From QQUD01 sp039029915 (GTDB lineage: Bacteria > Chloroflexota > Anaerolineae > Promineifilales > Promineifilaceae): a DNA stretch of 14,090 bases. The position numbers were made by a program, and so were the translations under genes. The notes beneath the pieces are model-generated. The model was given only the letters and a program-made list of their open reading frames with translations, was not told the DNA's origin and ran no database searches. How positions within the stretch are numbered: the stretch's first letter is position 1; every line of letters starts with the position of its first letter. The stretch is from assembly GCA_039029915.1 (NCBI GenBank), contig JBCCFD010000183.1, positions 1-14,090 on the forward strand. Reading direction: 5' to 3'. This document shows positions 6,721 to 14,073 of this stretch, piece by piece.

Positions 6721-8139
6721 ATGATATTTAATTCAATCGAATTTTTGATTTTCTTTTCAATTATTCTGATCGTTTACTTTTCCATTTCCTTCAAATGGCG
6801 CTGGTTATTATTATTAGGGGCAAGCTATTCTTTTTATGCCGCATGGCGACCCATTTATCTATTTTTGATTGTCTACTCGACGGTGGTGGATTACATTGTT
6901 GGGCTAAAAATTGCTGAGACAGAAGATAAAAGTCAGCGAAAAATATTGCTAGCCATCAGCCTGATTTCCAATTTAGGCTTACTTTTTATTTTTAAATATT
7001 ATAATTTTTTCAGCCAATCTATTCAGGCGATAGTGACTACATTGGGGGTGACGCTTGAGTTACCCACGTCTGATCTCGTGCTGCCTGTGGGGATATCATT
7101 TTACACTTTTCAAACGCTGAGCTACACATTTGAAGTGTATAAAGGCAATATTAAGCCAGAAAAAAATGCGGGAATTTTTGCTTTATTTGTTTCATTTTTC
7201 CCTCAGCTAGTCGCTGGGCCAATTGAGCGACCCCAACATCTGTTACCTCAATTTAAACAGCAATTCGAGTTTGATGCCCAGCGGATCAGCAGCGGTTTAC
7301 GGCTTATGCTGTGGGGGATGTTTAAAAAGGTGGTGATTGCCGATCAGCTAGCCCAACATGTAAATTCTGTTTATAACAACCCCGAGGATGCTTTTGGTTT
7401 AGCCGTGATTTTTGCAACCTATGGGTTTGCTCTTCAAATCTTTTGTGATTTTTCGGGATATTCGGATATTGCGATTGGCGCGGCCAGAATAATGGGCTTT
7501 GATTTGCGTCTAAATTTTAAATTGCCCTATATGGCGACATCAATCCCTGATTTTTGGCGACGCTGGCATATTTCGCTATCGACTTGGTTCCGTGACTATG
7601 TGTACATTCCTCTCGGCGGGAATCGCGTGCCTGCGAAACGAATGTATCTCAATTTGATGATTGTGTTTGTGGTCAGTGGCTTGTGGCACGGGGCGAACTG
7701 GACGTTCGTTGTTTGGGGGTTTGTGCACGGTTTGATGATGATATTGAGCGTTTGGACAAGCGATACTCGACGAAGCTTGCTTAAGCGATTGGGAATCAGT
7801 GAGTATCCTCGTTTAGAAACACGACTGAAAATATTTACAACATTTCATCTTGTTGTGTTTGCTTGGATATTCTTTCGGGCAAATTCATTATCGGATGCCC
7901 TTACTTTGATAAGAAATTCTGTCCAGATGACAAGCCAGGATGGCTTAGTCTTGCTTTTACTGTTTGTGCTTATCTTTTTGGTCTGTGGGCTTGAACCGTT
8001 GCAAAAGTTTCGGGAGGTTGGTGACTATTTTCAAACGAAGCCGACCCAAATTCGGTGGGCGTTTTATATTGTTTGTGCGCTATTAATTTTAAATTTTGGG
8101 ATCACGAATGAGATTCCATTTATTTATTTTCAATTTTAA
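6721..8139 (+). CDS. MBOAT-family O-acyltransferase (AlgI/DltB-like)
   Basis: Polytopic membrane protein of 472 aa, the usual length for AlgI-type acyltransferases, which pass an acetyl (or other acyl) group across the membrane for O-acetylation of an exported polysaccharide. Seen: start MIFNSIEFLIFFSIILIVYF typical of the family, many hydrophobic helices, the PVGISFYTFQ signature (122-131), FPQLVAGPIERP (160-171), RRWHISLSTWFRDYVYIPLGG (280-300), and SGLWHGANWTFVVWGFVHG (319-337). His283 and His323 are the conserved residues, His323 the likely catalytic one. The SGNH-type gene downstream is its expected partner. The preceding ribosome binding site is weak (GGAAC). The gene contains no copy of the ACGGCCGT palindrome, although neighbouring genes do. 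The polysaccharide substrate cannot be told from the sequence. Confidence 0.9.
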   Translation: MIFNSIEFLIFFSIILIVYFSISFKWRWLLLLGASYSFYAAWRPIYLFLIVYSTVVDYIVGLKIAETEDKSQRKILLAISLISNLGLLFIFKYYNFFSQSIQAIVTTLGVTLELPTSDLVLPVGISFYTFQTLSYTFEVYKGNIKPEKNAGIFALFVSFFPQLVAGPIERPQHLLPQFKQQFEFDAQRISSGLRLMLWGMFKKVVIADQLAQHVNSVYNNPEDAFGLAVIFATYGFALQIFCDFSGYSDIAIGAARIMGFDLRLNFKLPYMATSIPDFWRRWHISLSTWFRDYVYIPLGGNRVPAKRMYLNLMIVFVVSGLWHGANWTFVVWGFVHGLMMILSVWTSDTRRSLLKRLGISEYPRLETRLKIFTTFHLVVFAWIFFRANSLSDALTLIRNSVQMTSQDGLVLLLLFVLIFLVCGLEPLQKFREVGDYFQTKPTQIRWAFYIVCALLILNFGITNEIPFIYFQF

Positions 8140-8224
8140 TGTTCTGTCCTAAAGTAAATGATGGGAATCGGAATGAACAGAATCTATGGCTTAACAGCAG
8201 TTATTCACTGGAGTTACGCAGTAC

Positions 8225-8300
8225 CACTGGTGCAAACCGCTGAGGTTTTTCAAGAAACGCCAGTGATTGCCAGTCTGTTTAGAAACCTCAGAGGTTTTTT
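8225..8300 (+). terminator. Two successive hairpin-plus-T structures between MBOAT and SGNH genes
   Basis: First: AAACC (8234-8238), loop GCTGA, GGTTT (8244-8248), ending in T5, nested inside CACTGG (8225-8230) against CCAGTG (8260-8265). Second: AAACCT (8283-8288), loop CAG, AGGTTT (8292-8297), ending in T6. The two are similar to each other, so they may be copies of one small repeat. Stems are short, so termination would be partial at best. They occupy most of the 222-bp gap between two genes expected to be co-transcribed. No gene is called here. Confidence 0.5.
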
Positions 8301-8361
8301 CCACGTAATATCAGTTATTAATTCAGGAGCAATGGAACAATAGTTTGTCGTCTGTAATCGA

Positions 8362-9327
8362 ATGAAGAAATTCTTTTCAAAACTAGGTCTTTTTGTAGGG
8401 GTGATTGTTTGTCTGCAATTGCTGATAGGTCTTGTGAACCCTATTCAGCGAATTCCAACGATTGAATTGCTAGATTCGTGGCTGGCGGCCGAAACGGCCG
8501 TTATCTACTTTGGTGACAGTTCATTAACCAATGTTAGCCCGCTCGATGAGAATAAAGACCCTATTCACATTATGCTACAAGATAGCGTTGCCCAATCGGT
8601 TGGTGGCGTGCCTCATTCGGCCTACCATTTAGGGCTTTACGCAGAATTTGCCCATTATATCGCGGCCCAAGAAACGCAGCCCGATGTTGTTATTGTACCT
8701 ATCAACCTGCGATCATTCTCTCCGATTTGGGATATTGGGCCATCGTTCCAATTTGACAAAGAGACGCTTTACCTACGAGAAAATAACCCCTTGTGGTTAA
8801 AAGCGTTCTATACACCGTTATCAATCTTTCGCTGGTATACACCATCTGTTTCTCATCAAGAATATGTAGATACGGCCGTTTATGACGGAACAGAGCAGGT
8901 TGGCACGGTTCGTGAATTTAATGATATTTTGACGAGTGGGGTGACGGCTGAAAGCCGTGAGGCAAGCTTGATTTATTCGTATATGGCGCAAATTCCGCCG
9001 GACCACCGCAAGCTCAAAGCAATGATTGAGCTTGTTGACACATATCAAAGCCACAATATTGATGTCATTTTATACATCACGCCGATCGATTATCAATTTG
9101 GAGAATCGCTATTAGGCGAGCGTTTTACGGTGCAGGTTGAGAATAATACGGTCGTAATCTCTCAACTCCTAGCCGATAAGGATGTCCAGCTTTTAGATTT
9201 AACGTTTGCTTTAGAGTCGGAATTTTTTAATTGGGACAAATACCCAAATGAGCATCTGACGGAACACGGCCGTTCCTTCATTGCAGATCAGTTAGCTCAC
9301 GAGTTGAATCAGCTTGGGGTAGAATAA
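8362..9327 (+). CDS. SGNH/GDSL-like protein, probable partner of the MBOAT acyltransferase
   Basis: 321 aa. An N-terminal membrane anchor or signal (KLGLFVGVIVCLQLLIGLV, about 8-26) places the domain outside the membrane. Block I is VIYFGDSSLTNVSP with nucleophile candidate Ser53 in Gly-Asp-Ser. PDVVIVPINLRSFS (107-120) matches the SGNH region with the conserved Asn (Asn115). Near the end, YPNEHLTEHG carries the candidate catalytic His298. The Asp usually three residues before that His is not present (Pro295). DltD/AlgX/AlgJ-type proteins with this fold receive the acyl group from an MBOAT protein and transfer it to a polysaccharide, which fits the gene just upstream. It could also be an esterase. 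Its stop codon directly abuts the stop of the convergent cupin gene. Three ACGGCCGT palindromes lie within it. Confidence 0.75.
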   Translation: MKKFFSKLGLFVGVIVCLQLLIGLVNPIQRIPTIELLDSWLAAETAVIYFGDSSLTNVSPLDENKDPIHIMLQDSVAQSVGGVPHSAYHLGLYAEFAHYIAAQETQPDVVIVPINLRSFSPIWDIGPSFQFDKETLYLRENNPLWLKAFYTPLSIFRWYTPSVSHQEYVDTAVYDGTEQVGTVREFNDILTSGVTAESREASLIYSYMAQIPPDHRKLKAMIELVDTYQSHNIDVILYITPIDYQFGESLLGERFTVQVENNTVVISQLLADKDVQLLDLTFALESEFFNWDKYPNEHLTEHGRSFIADQLAHELNQLGVE

Positions 9328-10041
9328 CTATTCAATTTTTGCAGCAATTAAAACATAGGTCATGGGGAACCGACCCGTATTGACGACTTTTCGCTGAACG
9401 CCGATAGGATAACTGATTACCGATCCCGCTGAACACGGAATTTCTTGTTCATCCCATACGAAATGTCCCTCACCGTTAAAAACAAAGCTCGTTTCACTGC
9501 TGTCATAATGGGTATGAAGGCGAGTGGTTCGGCCTGGGGCAATCGTTAGTACTTCAGCATTGAGCACCATTTGAGGCCGACGGAGCCAGACATCCCGAAT
9601 GGTTAGATGTTGTCCCTCTTGTTTTGATGGATTGCTAAGTTCGTCAAAAACTTTGGTGACTGCCACTCCAGACCCCACAGCAGGTTTATCGACGGTGACG
9701 CCCCGTTGGGTAACGGCCGTCCACGCCGTGTCGCTTTCAGGCATGATGCCCCCTTTGACCAAAAATTCAATGTAGCGTAGGGATGAGTCACCCGTGTTGA
9801 TAATTTCATGCTTGATGCCCGGTGTGAGGTAAATCGCAATGTCCTGGCGCACTTCATAAACATCCCCCTCTGGCGCAGGATCATAAATAGAAAAAATGCC
9901 CCGCCCGTCGAGAAAGTAATACAGTCGCTCTTCGGGGTGTCCTGCCAAAGGGAGCGAGTCGTTTGGCGGGAGGTTGATTAGGTTAACGGCCGTGTTGCCA
10001 CAGCCTGATTGTTCGTAAGTGAGCAGGTGTTCATGTTGCAT
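9328..10041 (-). CDS. Bicupin protein
   Basis: 237 aa with two cupin barrels, start ATG 10041 after AGGAG (10046-10050, spacing 4 nt, rather short). First cupin: His35-Pro-Glu37-Glu38 and, in its second motif, LTPGIKHEIINTG with His78. Second cupin: RLHTHYDSSET gives His176, His178 and Glu183, then YPIGVQRKVVNTG, where the last metal ligand expected in PxGxxH is Arg217. The first site could still hold a metal; the second keeps three of four ligands. Cupins bind small molecules or act as isomerases, oxygenases or regulators; no substrate can be named. It lacks a DNA-binding domain. Strand and content give no operon partner; the region upstream is a palindrome and a decayed transposase. Confidence 0.75.
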   Translation of the reverse strand: MQHEHLLTYEQSGCGNTAVNLINLPPNDSLPLAGHPEERLYYFLDGRGIFSIYDPAPEGDVYEVRQDIAIYLTPGIKHEIINTGDSSLRYIEFLVKGGIMPESDTAWTAVTQRGVTVDKPAVGSGVAVTKVFDELSNPSKQEGQHLTIRDVWLRRPQMVLNAEVLTIAPGRTTRLHTHYDSSETSFVFNGEGHFVWDEQEIPCSAGSVISYPIGVQRKVVNTGRFPMTYVLIAAKIE

Positions 10042-10057
10042 AATGCTCCTTGGTGCC

Positions 10058-10090
10058 AGACCTGATGGGTTTTCAAAACCCGTCAGGTCT
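10058..10090. repeat. 33-nt palindrome (16-1-16) at the 3' side of the RAYT pseudogene
   Basis: Left arm AGACCTGATGGGTTTT, centre C (10074), right arm AAAACCCGTCAGGTCT: 15 of 16 pairs plus one G-T wobble. It starts with AGAC and ends with GTCT, like the REP palindrome on the other side of the RAYT gene, and has the same length and central base. It lies 8 bp from the pseudogene stop and 16 bp from the cupin start codon. Confidence 0.8.
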
Positions 10091-10098
10091 CCAAACGT

Positions 10099-10720
10099 TT
10101 ATTCAAAATCGAAATCAATCATATCGTTGTGCCGCTCAATGAAGTGATCCAGCGTGTCGAATTGTGAAAAAACGGCCGTTTTGTCCACGCGGCTTTCTTT
10201 CTTTGATACCAATGCGCTGTAGGATGAGTATGGCCACTCTCGAAAAGCATCAATCAGGCCATGGGTTTGAGGATTTTAATGGATGTAGACGATGAGGTTT
10301 TGGAAGTAGGCTGAATCATACACTTCCTTACGAACGACCAAAGCGATTTTCAAAAAGAGAGCCTGTACGGCCGTAACACTTGTTCATTGCCTTCGCATAG
10401 CTGATAAACAGTTTGCGAAACTGATTTGAAGGGCTTAATGGTTTAAATGGTGTCGTTGCTGAGACATACGATTTCTCTAAGAAATCGTATGTCTGATGAT
10501 ATCCTTCTTGTTCTGCCACAGTTCTTGTTTTGATGCAAAGGTGGAAATGATTGTTTAACAAACAGTAAGCATATGTTTTTGCCACAGGCTCAATAAATTG
10601 CACATATTTTGCCAAAAAGAAACGGTAATTTTCAGGTTCAAAAAAGATTGGCTCTCGATTGTTGCCCCGCTGATAAATGTGGTAAACACGGCCGTATTCT
10701 AACTTCGTTTGGTTGTCCAT
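10099..10720 (-). pseudogene. REP-associated tyrosine transposase (RAYT, Y1_Tnp/TnpA_REP) with frameshift and nonsense mutation
   Basis: The intact form would be a HUH single-strand endonuclease that mobilises REP hairpins. From ATG 10720: GRVYHIYQRGNNREPIF, the metal-binding HxH in LLNNHFHLCIK, and FISYAKAMNKCYGRTGSLFENRF, the region with the candidate catalytic Tyr. After ENRFGR the frame hits TAA at 10328. A 4-base insertion (CGTTCGTA where CGTA is expected, about 10331-10338) explains it: in the shifted frame the family sequence resumes (KEVYDSAYFQNLIVYIH), meets a TAA at 10277-10279 where a codon of the YIHxNPQ motif is expected, and continues NPQTHGLIDAFREWPYSSYSAL to the TAA at 10099. 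Two independent lesions make a base error unlikely. It is flanked by 33-nt palindromes on both sides. It contains three ACGGCCGT palindromes, so it has probably been resident for long. Confidence 0.85.
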
Positions 10721-10739
10721 ACAGCTTGGTTCGCATCCC

Positions 10740-10772
10740 AGACATCGTAAGTCTTCAAGACTTACGATGTCT
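10740..10772. repeat. REP palindrome, copy 1 (16-1-16)
   Basis: Arm AGACATCGTAAGTCTT, centre C (10756), arm AAGACTTACGATGTCT: 16 perfect pairs. It lies 4 bp beyond the stop of the type IIG gene and 19 bp upstream of the RAYT start. The same palindrome occurs twice more near the other end of the type IIG gene. Confidence 0.9.
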
Positions 10773-10776
10773 AAGC

Positions 10777-13700
10777 CTACTTCACCGCCGCCTCCACAAT
10801 GGCGATCTCCTCGGGGGTTAGCTCATACAGCGCATACACCAACTGGTCAATCTGCCGATCCACCGCACCAATCTGCCGCTGGAGCATCGTCCGCTCTTGG
10901 GCGGTTTTTACCAATAACTCTTTTGTTTTAAGATCTGTTAAAGTCTTTACTAGTTCAAAAATCTGATCTGTAATTGGAAGAGGCTTATGTTGATTTGTTG
11001 CAAATTCATGAATCGGTAATTTGCTGAAATATTGTTTAGTACAAGTTATCCAACCGCCTCGAAACTTATTGCTAATAAGGCTCAAATTCCAAAATATAAG
11101 TTTGGAATTTATCAAACCCGCAATTAGCTCTTTGCTAGCAATCTGAGAATCAATTCTCAAGCTAAAACCAGCACTTGCCATCAAAGTAAAGGGGTCTTTT
11201 TCATTTGGGGCTAGAGCAAACATTCCGTGGTTGGCAAGGAGTGGGATAAAAATCTCAGCCTGTTCATGAACATTTAGGCTTCTTGGTGCACTATATCCAT
11301 ACCATGATTTAGCTTGCTTTCGTTTGTTTAAAACACTTTTTTTACTGCTTAAGTAAGCATATGCAACAGGAAAACAAGACTTGAAATAACTTTCATCAAA
11401 TAAAGTATAGTCATTTGCTTGTACATCATAGGGGAAAATAATTTCCTCGGAATTTTTAGGGCTGAAAAGGTATCTGTGAAAATCTGTTGCGTAAATGGGT
11501 CTTCTCAAAATTTCAGCTTCTATTTGGACCTTTTCATTTTCATGCGTAACAAGGTCTCCAGATTTAGTTTTTTTGAGAACAAATACTTTATCTGCTCCTG
11601 TACTGGAACCTCTAGCCATGTCAAGCATAATTTTACTTAAAGGTAAACTTTGACTTGTAATCTTCTCTAACAAGTCCCTCTCACCAGTTTTAATTAGCAT
11701 CCAGGGTTGCTCACTAATAAACCTTCTGTCTAATTGAGCATAATTCCCCCTAATATTTTGGATTTCCTCAGGTTCAATTACTAGAAACTCGACGTTAGTT
11801 GTAGGCTCGTTTTTTGACGATAAGAATAGTAAACATGTATAAGTAGTAGCATTTTCAAAAACTTGATGATGCCCAAAATCAATTATCTTTTCTAAAGTGT
11901 TGGTTTCGGAAATTAACTGGCGAATTGCTAGCCCATAGTCAGTTGAAAAGAACTTGCTGGGCAGGATGAATCCAAGCAGACCATTATTGTTATTGAGTAA
12001 TTTCAGCCCTTTCTCAACAAAAACGACGTAAATATCATAGTTGCCCCTGCTGGCTGATTGGTACGCCGTTTTGTAAAACTCCACTTCCTTGGGTGCCCAT
12101 TGCTTCATCGCCTGAATGCGAATGTATGGCGGGTTGCCAATCACCGCATCAAAGCCTCCCCACGGCACAATATCGGGGAACGCCGCCGCCCAATCAAACA
12201 CATTGACGCGATACATTTCCTCTTCATCCAGTAGCCCCAGGCTCATCTGCCCGTCGTAAAAATCTGGCCCAATCAGCGAATTGCCGCACTGGATATTTTG
12301 GCTCAGGTTGGGCAACACCCGCTCCGGCAGTAGGCGCATTTGGGTTCCCAGCGTCTGCTCCGTCTCCCCCTCCATCACCTTCAACAGCAGGCTCAGCTTC
12401 GTCACCTCCACCGCCTGCGGGTCGATGTCCACCCCGTAAATGTTGTTCAGCAAAATCCGCTTGCGCTCCCCAATCGTCAGCCGCCATTCGCCCCGCTGGT
12501 TTTGGTAGATAGTAGGTTCACCCCGTTTTGCCCAACGGCCGGTGTCTTTGAGATATTCACCCAAATGCCAATCAAGCAAAAATTGATATGCGCCAATTAA
12601 AAAGCTCCCCGAGCCACAGGCAGGGTCTAACACCCGCAGTTTACTCACGCCGCCTGCTTTGCCCGGCTTTTTGCCATCCACCAGCTTGCCCACCGTTTGC
12701 TCAACAATGTAATCAACAATGTAGGTGGGGGTGTAAAAAACGCCGCCCGCTTTTTTTACCTCAGGCTTCTCTTCTACCTTGGCTTGGCCACCCGCCGTGA
12801 GCCGAATCACCTTGCCCAAAAACTGCTCATACACCTGCCCTAAAATATCGGCAGGAATGACGTCAAACTGGTACGGGCTGTCGGGGTAATAAAGCCGCTC
12901 GATAATTCCTTTGAGCACCTTGTCATCAATCGACAACCCTAGTGTAAAGGTGTCGAGCGATTCATCACTGCGTCCCTTTTCTGCCTTGAAATGGAACAGC
13001 CCCGAGTTGTATTTGGCGTCTGCCTGTTGGAACAGCTTGCCCAAGCTGGCGTATACCTCTTTCCCCTCGGCCCGTTCGCGCAGTCGCCCATATGCCTCAA
13101 TGCCCCGATCCTCCGCAATGCGCAAAAAGATGAGTCGGTCGATGGTGCGCTGCACAGCGTGGTTAAGCTGGCGGGTGGTGATGCCATCGTTGCGTAAGGC
13201 AATATTCCGAGCCAGCGTGTCGCGCCATTCTGAAATTTCAGCTAGAAAGGCGTCATCGACTTCGGCCGTGCCCCGTTTTTTCTTGCTTGACTGGGCAAAT
13301 TTGTCAAACGCCCCCTGCATAATTGACTTGGGTGAAAACAGCCCCACCAGTTCGTCCCATCTCTCCTCATACTCTCGAAAGGTGAAGTACATGATGCGAG
13401 AATGGCTGGCGGCATCGTTTTTGTCGGGGCGATGGCGGCAATCGTACACGGCAAACTCTTCAAAATCGGTCAGGATGCTCAGCGGCAGTTTGGCACTCCA
13501 CGCATACCGGCGCACCTGAAAGGCGGGGGCAATATCTTGCTTGATATTGACGGACGGCTTTTTGGCCTCCACAAACAGCTTGCGCTGTCCTCCGATGCGC
13601 AGGGAGTAGTCTGGTGCCTTGGTCGTGCCTTCCACTTTGATGGCATCTTCATGCACCACATCTTTGTATTGCTCTGCGTATCCTTTGCTGTTATCCACAT

Positions 13701-13836
13701 CCCAGCCAAGGAGCTTGAGGAAGGGGTCAATAAACTCGCGGCGTACTTGTGTTTCGTTGTATTGGCCGGAGCGGTAAGCGTCTAAATTGCGGTCAAAGCG
13801 TTGGATGAGGTCGAGCAGTTCTGCGGGTGCTGGCAT
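10777..13836 (-). CDS. Type IIG (Eco57I-like) restriction-modification enzyme
   Basis: Single-chain endonuclease and N6-adenine methyltransferase, 1019 aa. N-terminal PD-(D/E)xK nuclease: Pro75-Asp76 in APDYSLRI, then 13 residues on Glu90-Ala-Lys92 in LFVEAKKP. Helical connector about 110-350. Methyltransferase: GGVFYTPTYIV (motif X, 364-374), DPACGSGSFL (motif I, 404-413), GVDIDPQAVEV (468-478), NPPY (catalytic motif IV, 568-571). Residues about 590-970 form the target-recognition region, and the C-terminus is a helical segment (about 970-1019). GGAG lies 8 nt before ATG 13836, with a good promoter further up. DNA coding for residues about 590-970 (12060-10930) is visibly AT-rich compared with both flanks, suggesting an exchanged recognition domain. 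No ACGGCCGT palindrome occurs in the gene. A divergent copy starts at 14074. The recognition sequence cannot be read from the protein. Confidence 0.88.
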   Translation of the reverse strand: MPAPAELLDLIQRFDRNLDAYRSGQYNETQVRREFIDPFLKLLGWDVDNSKGYAEQYKDVVHEDAIKVEGTTKAPDYSLRIGGQRKLFVEAKKPSVNIKQDIAPAFQVRRYAWSAKLPLSILTDFEEFAVYDCRHRPDKNDAASHSRIMYFTFREYEERWDELVGLFSPKSIMQGAFDKFAQSSKKKRGTAEVDDAFLAEISEWRDTLARNIALRNDGITTRQLNHAVQRTIDRLIFLRIAEDRGIEAYGRLRERAEGKEVYASLGKLFQQADAKYNSGLFHFKAEKGRSDESLDTFTLGLSIDDKVLKGIIERLYYPDSPYQFDVIPADILGQVYEQFLGKVIRLTAGGQAKVEEKPEVKKAGGVFYTPTYIVDYIVEQTVGKLVDGKKPGKAGGVSKLRVLDPACGSGSFLIGAYQFLLDWHLGEYLKDTGRWAKRGEPTIYQNQRGEWRLTIGERKRILLNNIYGVDIDPQAVEVTKLSLLLKVMEGETEQTLGTQMRLLPERVLPNLSQNIQCGNSLIGPDFYDGQMSLGLLDEEEMYRVNVFDWAAAFPDIVPWGGFDAVIGNPPYIRIQAMKQWAPKEVEFYKTAYQSASRGNYDIYVVFVEKGLKLLNNNNGLLGFILPSKFFSTDYGLAIRQLISETNTLEKIIDFGHHQVFENATTYTCLLFLSSKNEPTTNVEFLVIEPEEIQNIRGNYAQLDRRFISEQPWMLIKTGERDLLEKITSQSLPLSKIMLDMARGSSTGADKVFVLKKTKSGDLVTHENEKVQIEAEILRRPIYATDFHRYLFSPKNSEEIIFPYDVQANDYTLFDESYFKSCFPVAYAYLSSKKSVLNKRKQAKSWYGYSAPRSLNVHEQAEIFIPLLANHGMFALAPNEKDPFTLMASAGFSLRIDSQIASKELIAGLINSKLIFWNLSLISNKFRGGWITCTKQYFSKLPIHEFATNQHKPLPITDQIFELVKTLTDLKTKELLVKTAQERTMLQRQIGAVDRQIDQLVYALYELTPEEIAIVEAAVK

Positions 13837-13877
13837 AGCGGCTTCTCCATGATTATGTTGAGTGACGGAACGACGCG

Positions 13878-13906
13878 ATTTTAGCAGGGGGAGGGCGGCT
13901 TGGCAA
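13878..13906 (-). promoter_or_regulatory. Promoter of the minus-strand type IIG gene
   Basis: On the minus strand: -35 TTGCCA (13906-13901), 17 bp, -10 TAAAAT (13883-13878). A start site about 7 nt further leaves a leader of roughly 35 nt with GGAG before ATG 13836. It has the ideal spacing and 4 of 6 plus 5 of 6 consensus matches. Confidence 0.6.
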
Positions 13907-13910
13907 AATA

Positions 13911-13942
13911 AGACATCGTAAGTCTTTAAGACTTACGATGTC
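13911..13942. repeat. REP palindrome, copy 2
   Basis: GACATCGTAAGTCTT (13912-13926), centre T, AAGACTTACGATGTC (13928-13942): 15 perfect pairs, the sixteenth lost because 13943 is G rather than T. It lies just upstream of the -35 of the type IIG gene, in the left arm of the inverted duplication. Confidence 0.9.
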
Positions 13943-13967
13943 GAGTATGATTAAATTTTACATACTC

Positions 13968-13999
13968 GACATCGTAAGTCTTAAAGACTTACGATGTCT
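13968..13999. repeat. REP palindrome, copy 3
   Basis: GACATCGTAAGTCTT (13968-13982), centre A, AAGACTTACGATGTC (13984-13998). It is the mirror image of copy 2 in the right arm of the inverted duplication, so the two form a head-to-head pair like a bacterial BIME. Confidence 0.9.
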
Positions 14000-14003
14000 T
14001 ATT

Positions 14004-14032
14004 TTGCCAAGCCGCCCTCCCCCAGCTAAAAT
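14004..14032 (+). promoter_or_regulatory. Promoter of the plus-strand type IIG copy
   Basis: -35 TTGCCA (14004-14009), 17 bp, -10 TAAAAT (14027-14032), the mirror image of the promoter in the left arm with one base changed in the spacer (14024). It drives the gene starting at 14074. Confidence 0.6.
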
Positions 14033-14073
14033 CGCGTCGTTCCGTCACTCAACATAATCATGGAGAAGCCGCT

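Larger units (their letters stand above)
877..10695. repeat. Dispersed palindrome AACGGCCGTT (core ACGGCCGT, 18 copies)
   Basis: The 8-bp core starts at 878, 1421, 1719, 2090, 2208, 2604, 3235, 3784, 4535, 4922, 8494, 8872, 9266, 9713, 9986, 10172, 10367 and 10688. The full 10-bp palindrome is exact at 1420, 2089, 2207, 2603, 3234, 3783, 8493 and 10171. All copies lie inside coding sequence or the RAYT pseudogene. Random expectation for an 8-mer in 14 kb is about 0.2. Copies are read in two frames, as Thr-Ala-Val or (Asn/His/Asp)-Gly-Arg, in unrelated proteins. None occurs in 4930-8493 or after 10695. Confidence 0.9.

Noticed and set aside
8158..8343. Plus-strand open frame of 61 codons
   Set aside because: It is made of the two hairpin-T structures between MBOAT and SGNH genes and resembles no protein.
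10740..13999. Repeated palindromes as a CRISPR array
   Set aside because: Only three copies, not evenly spaced, no spacers of constant length; the units are self-complementary REP hairpins.
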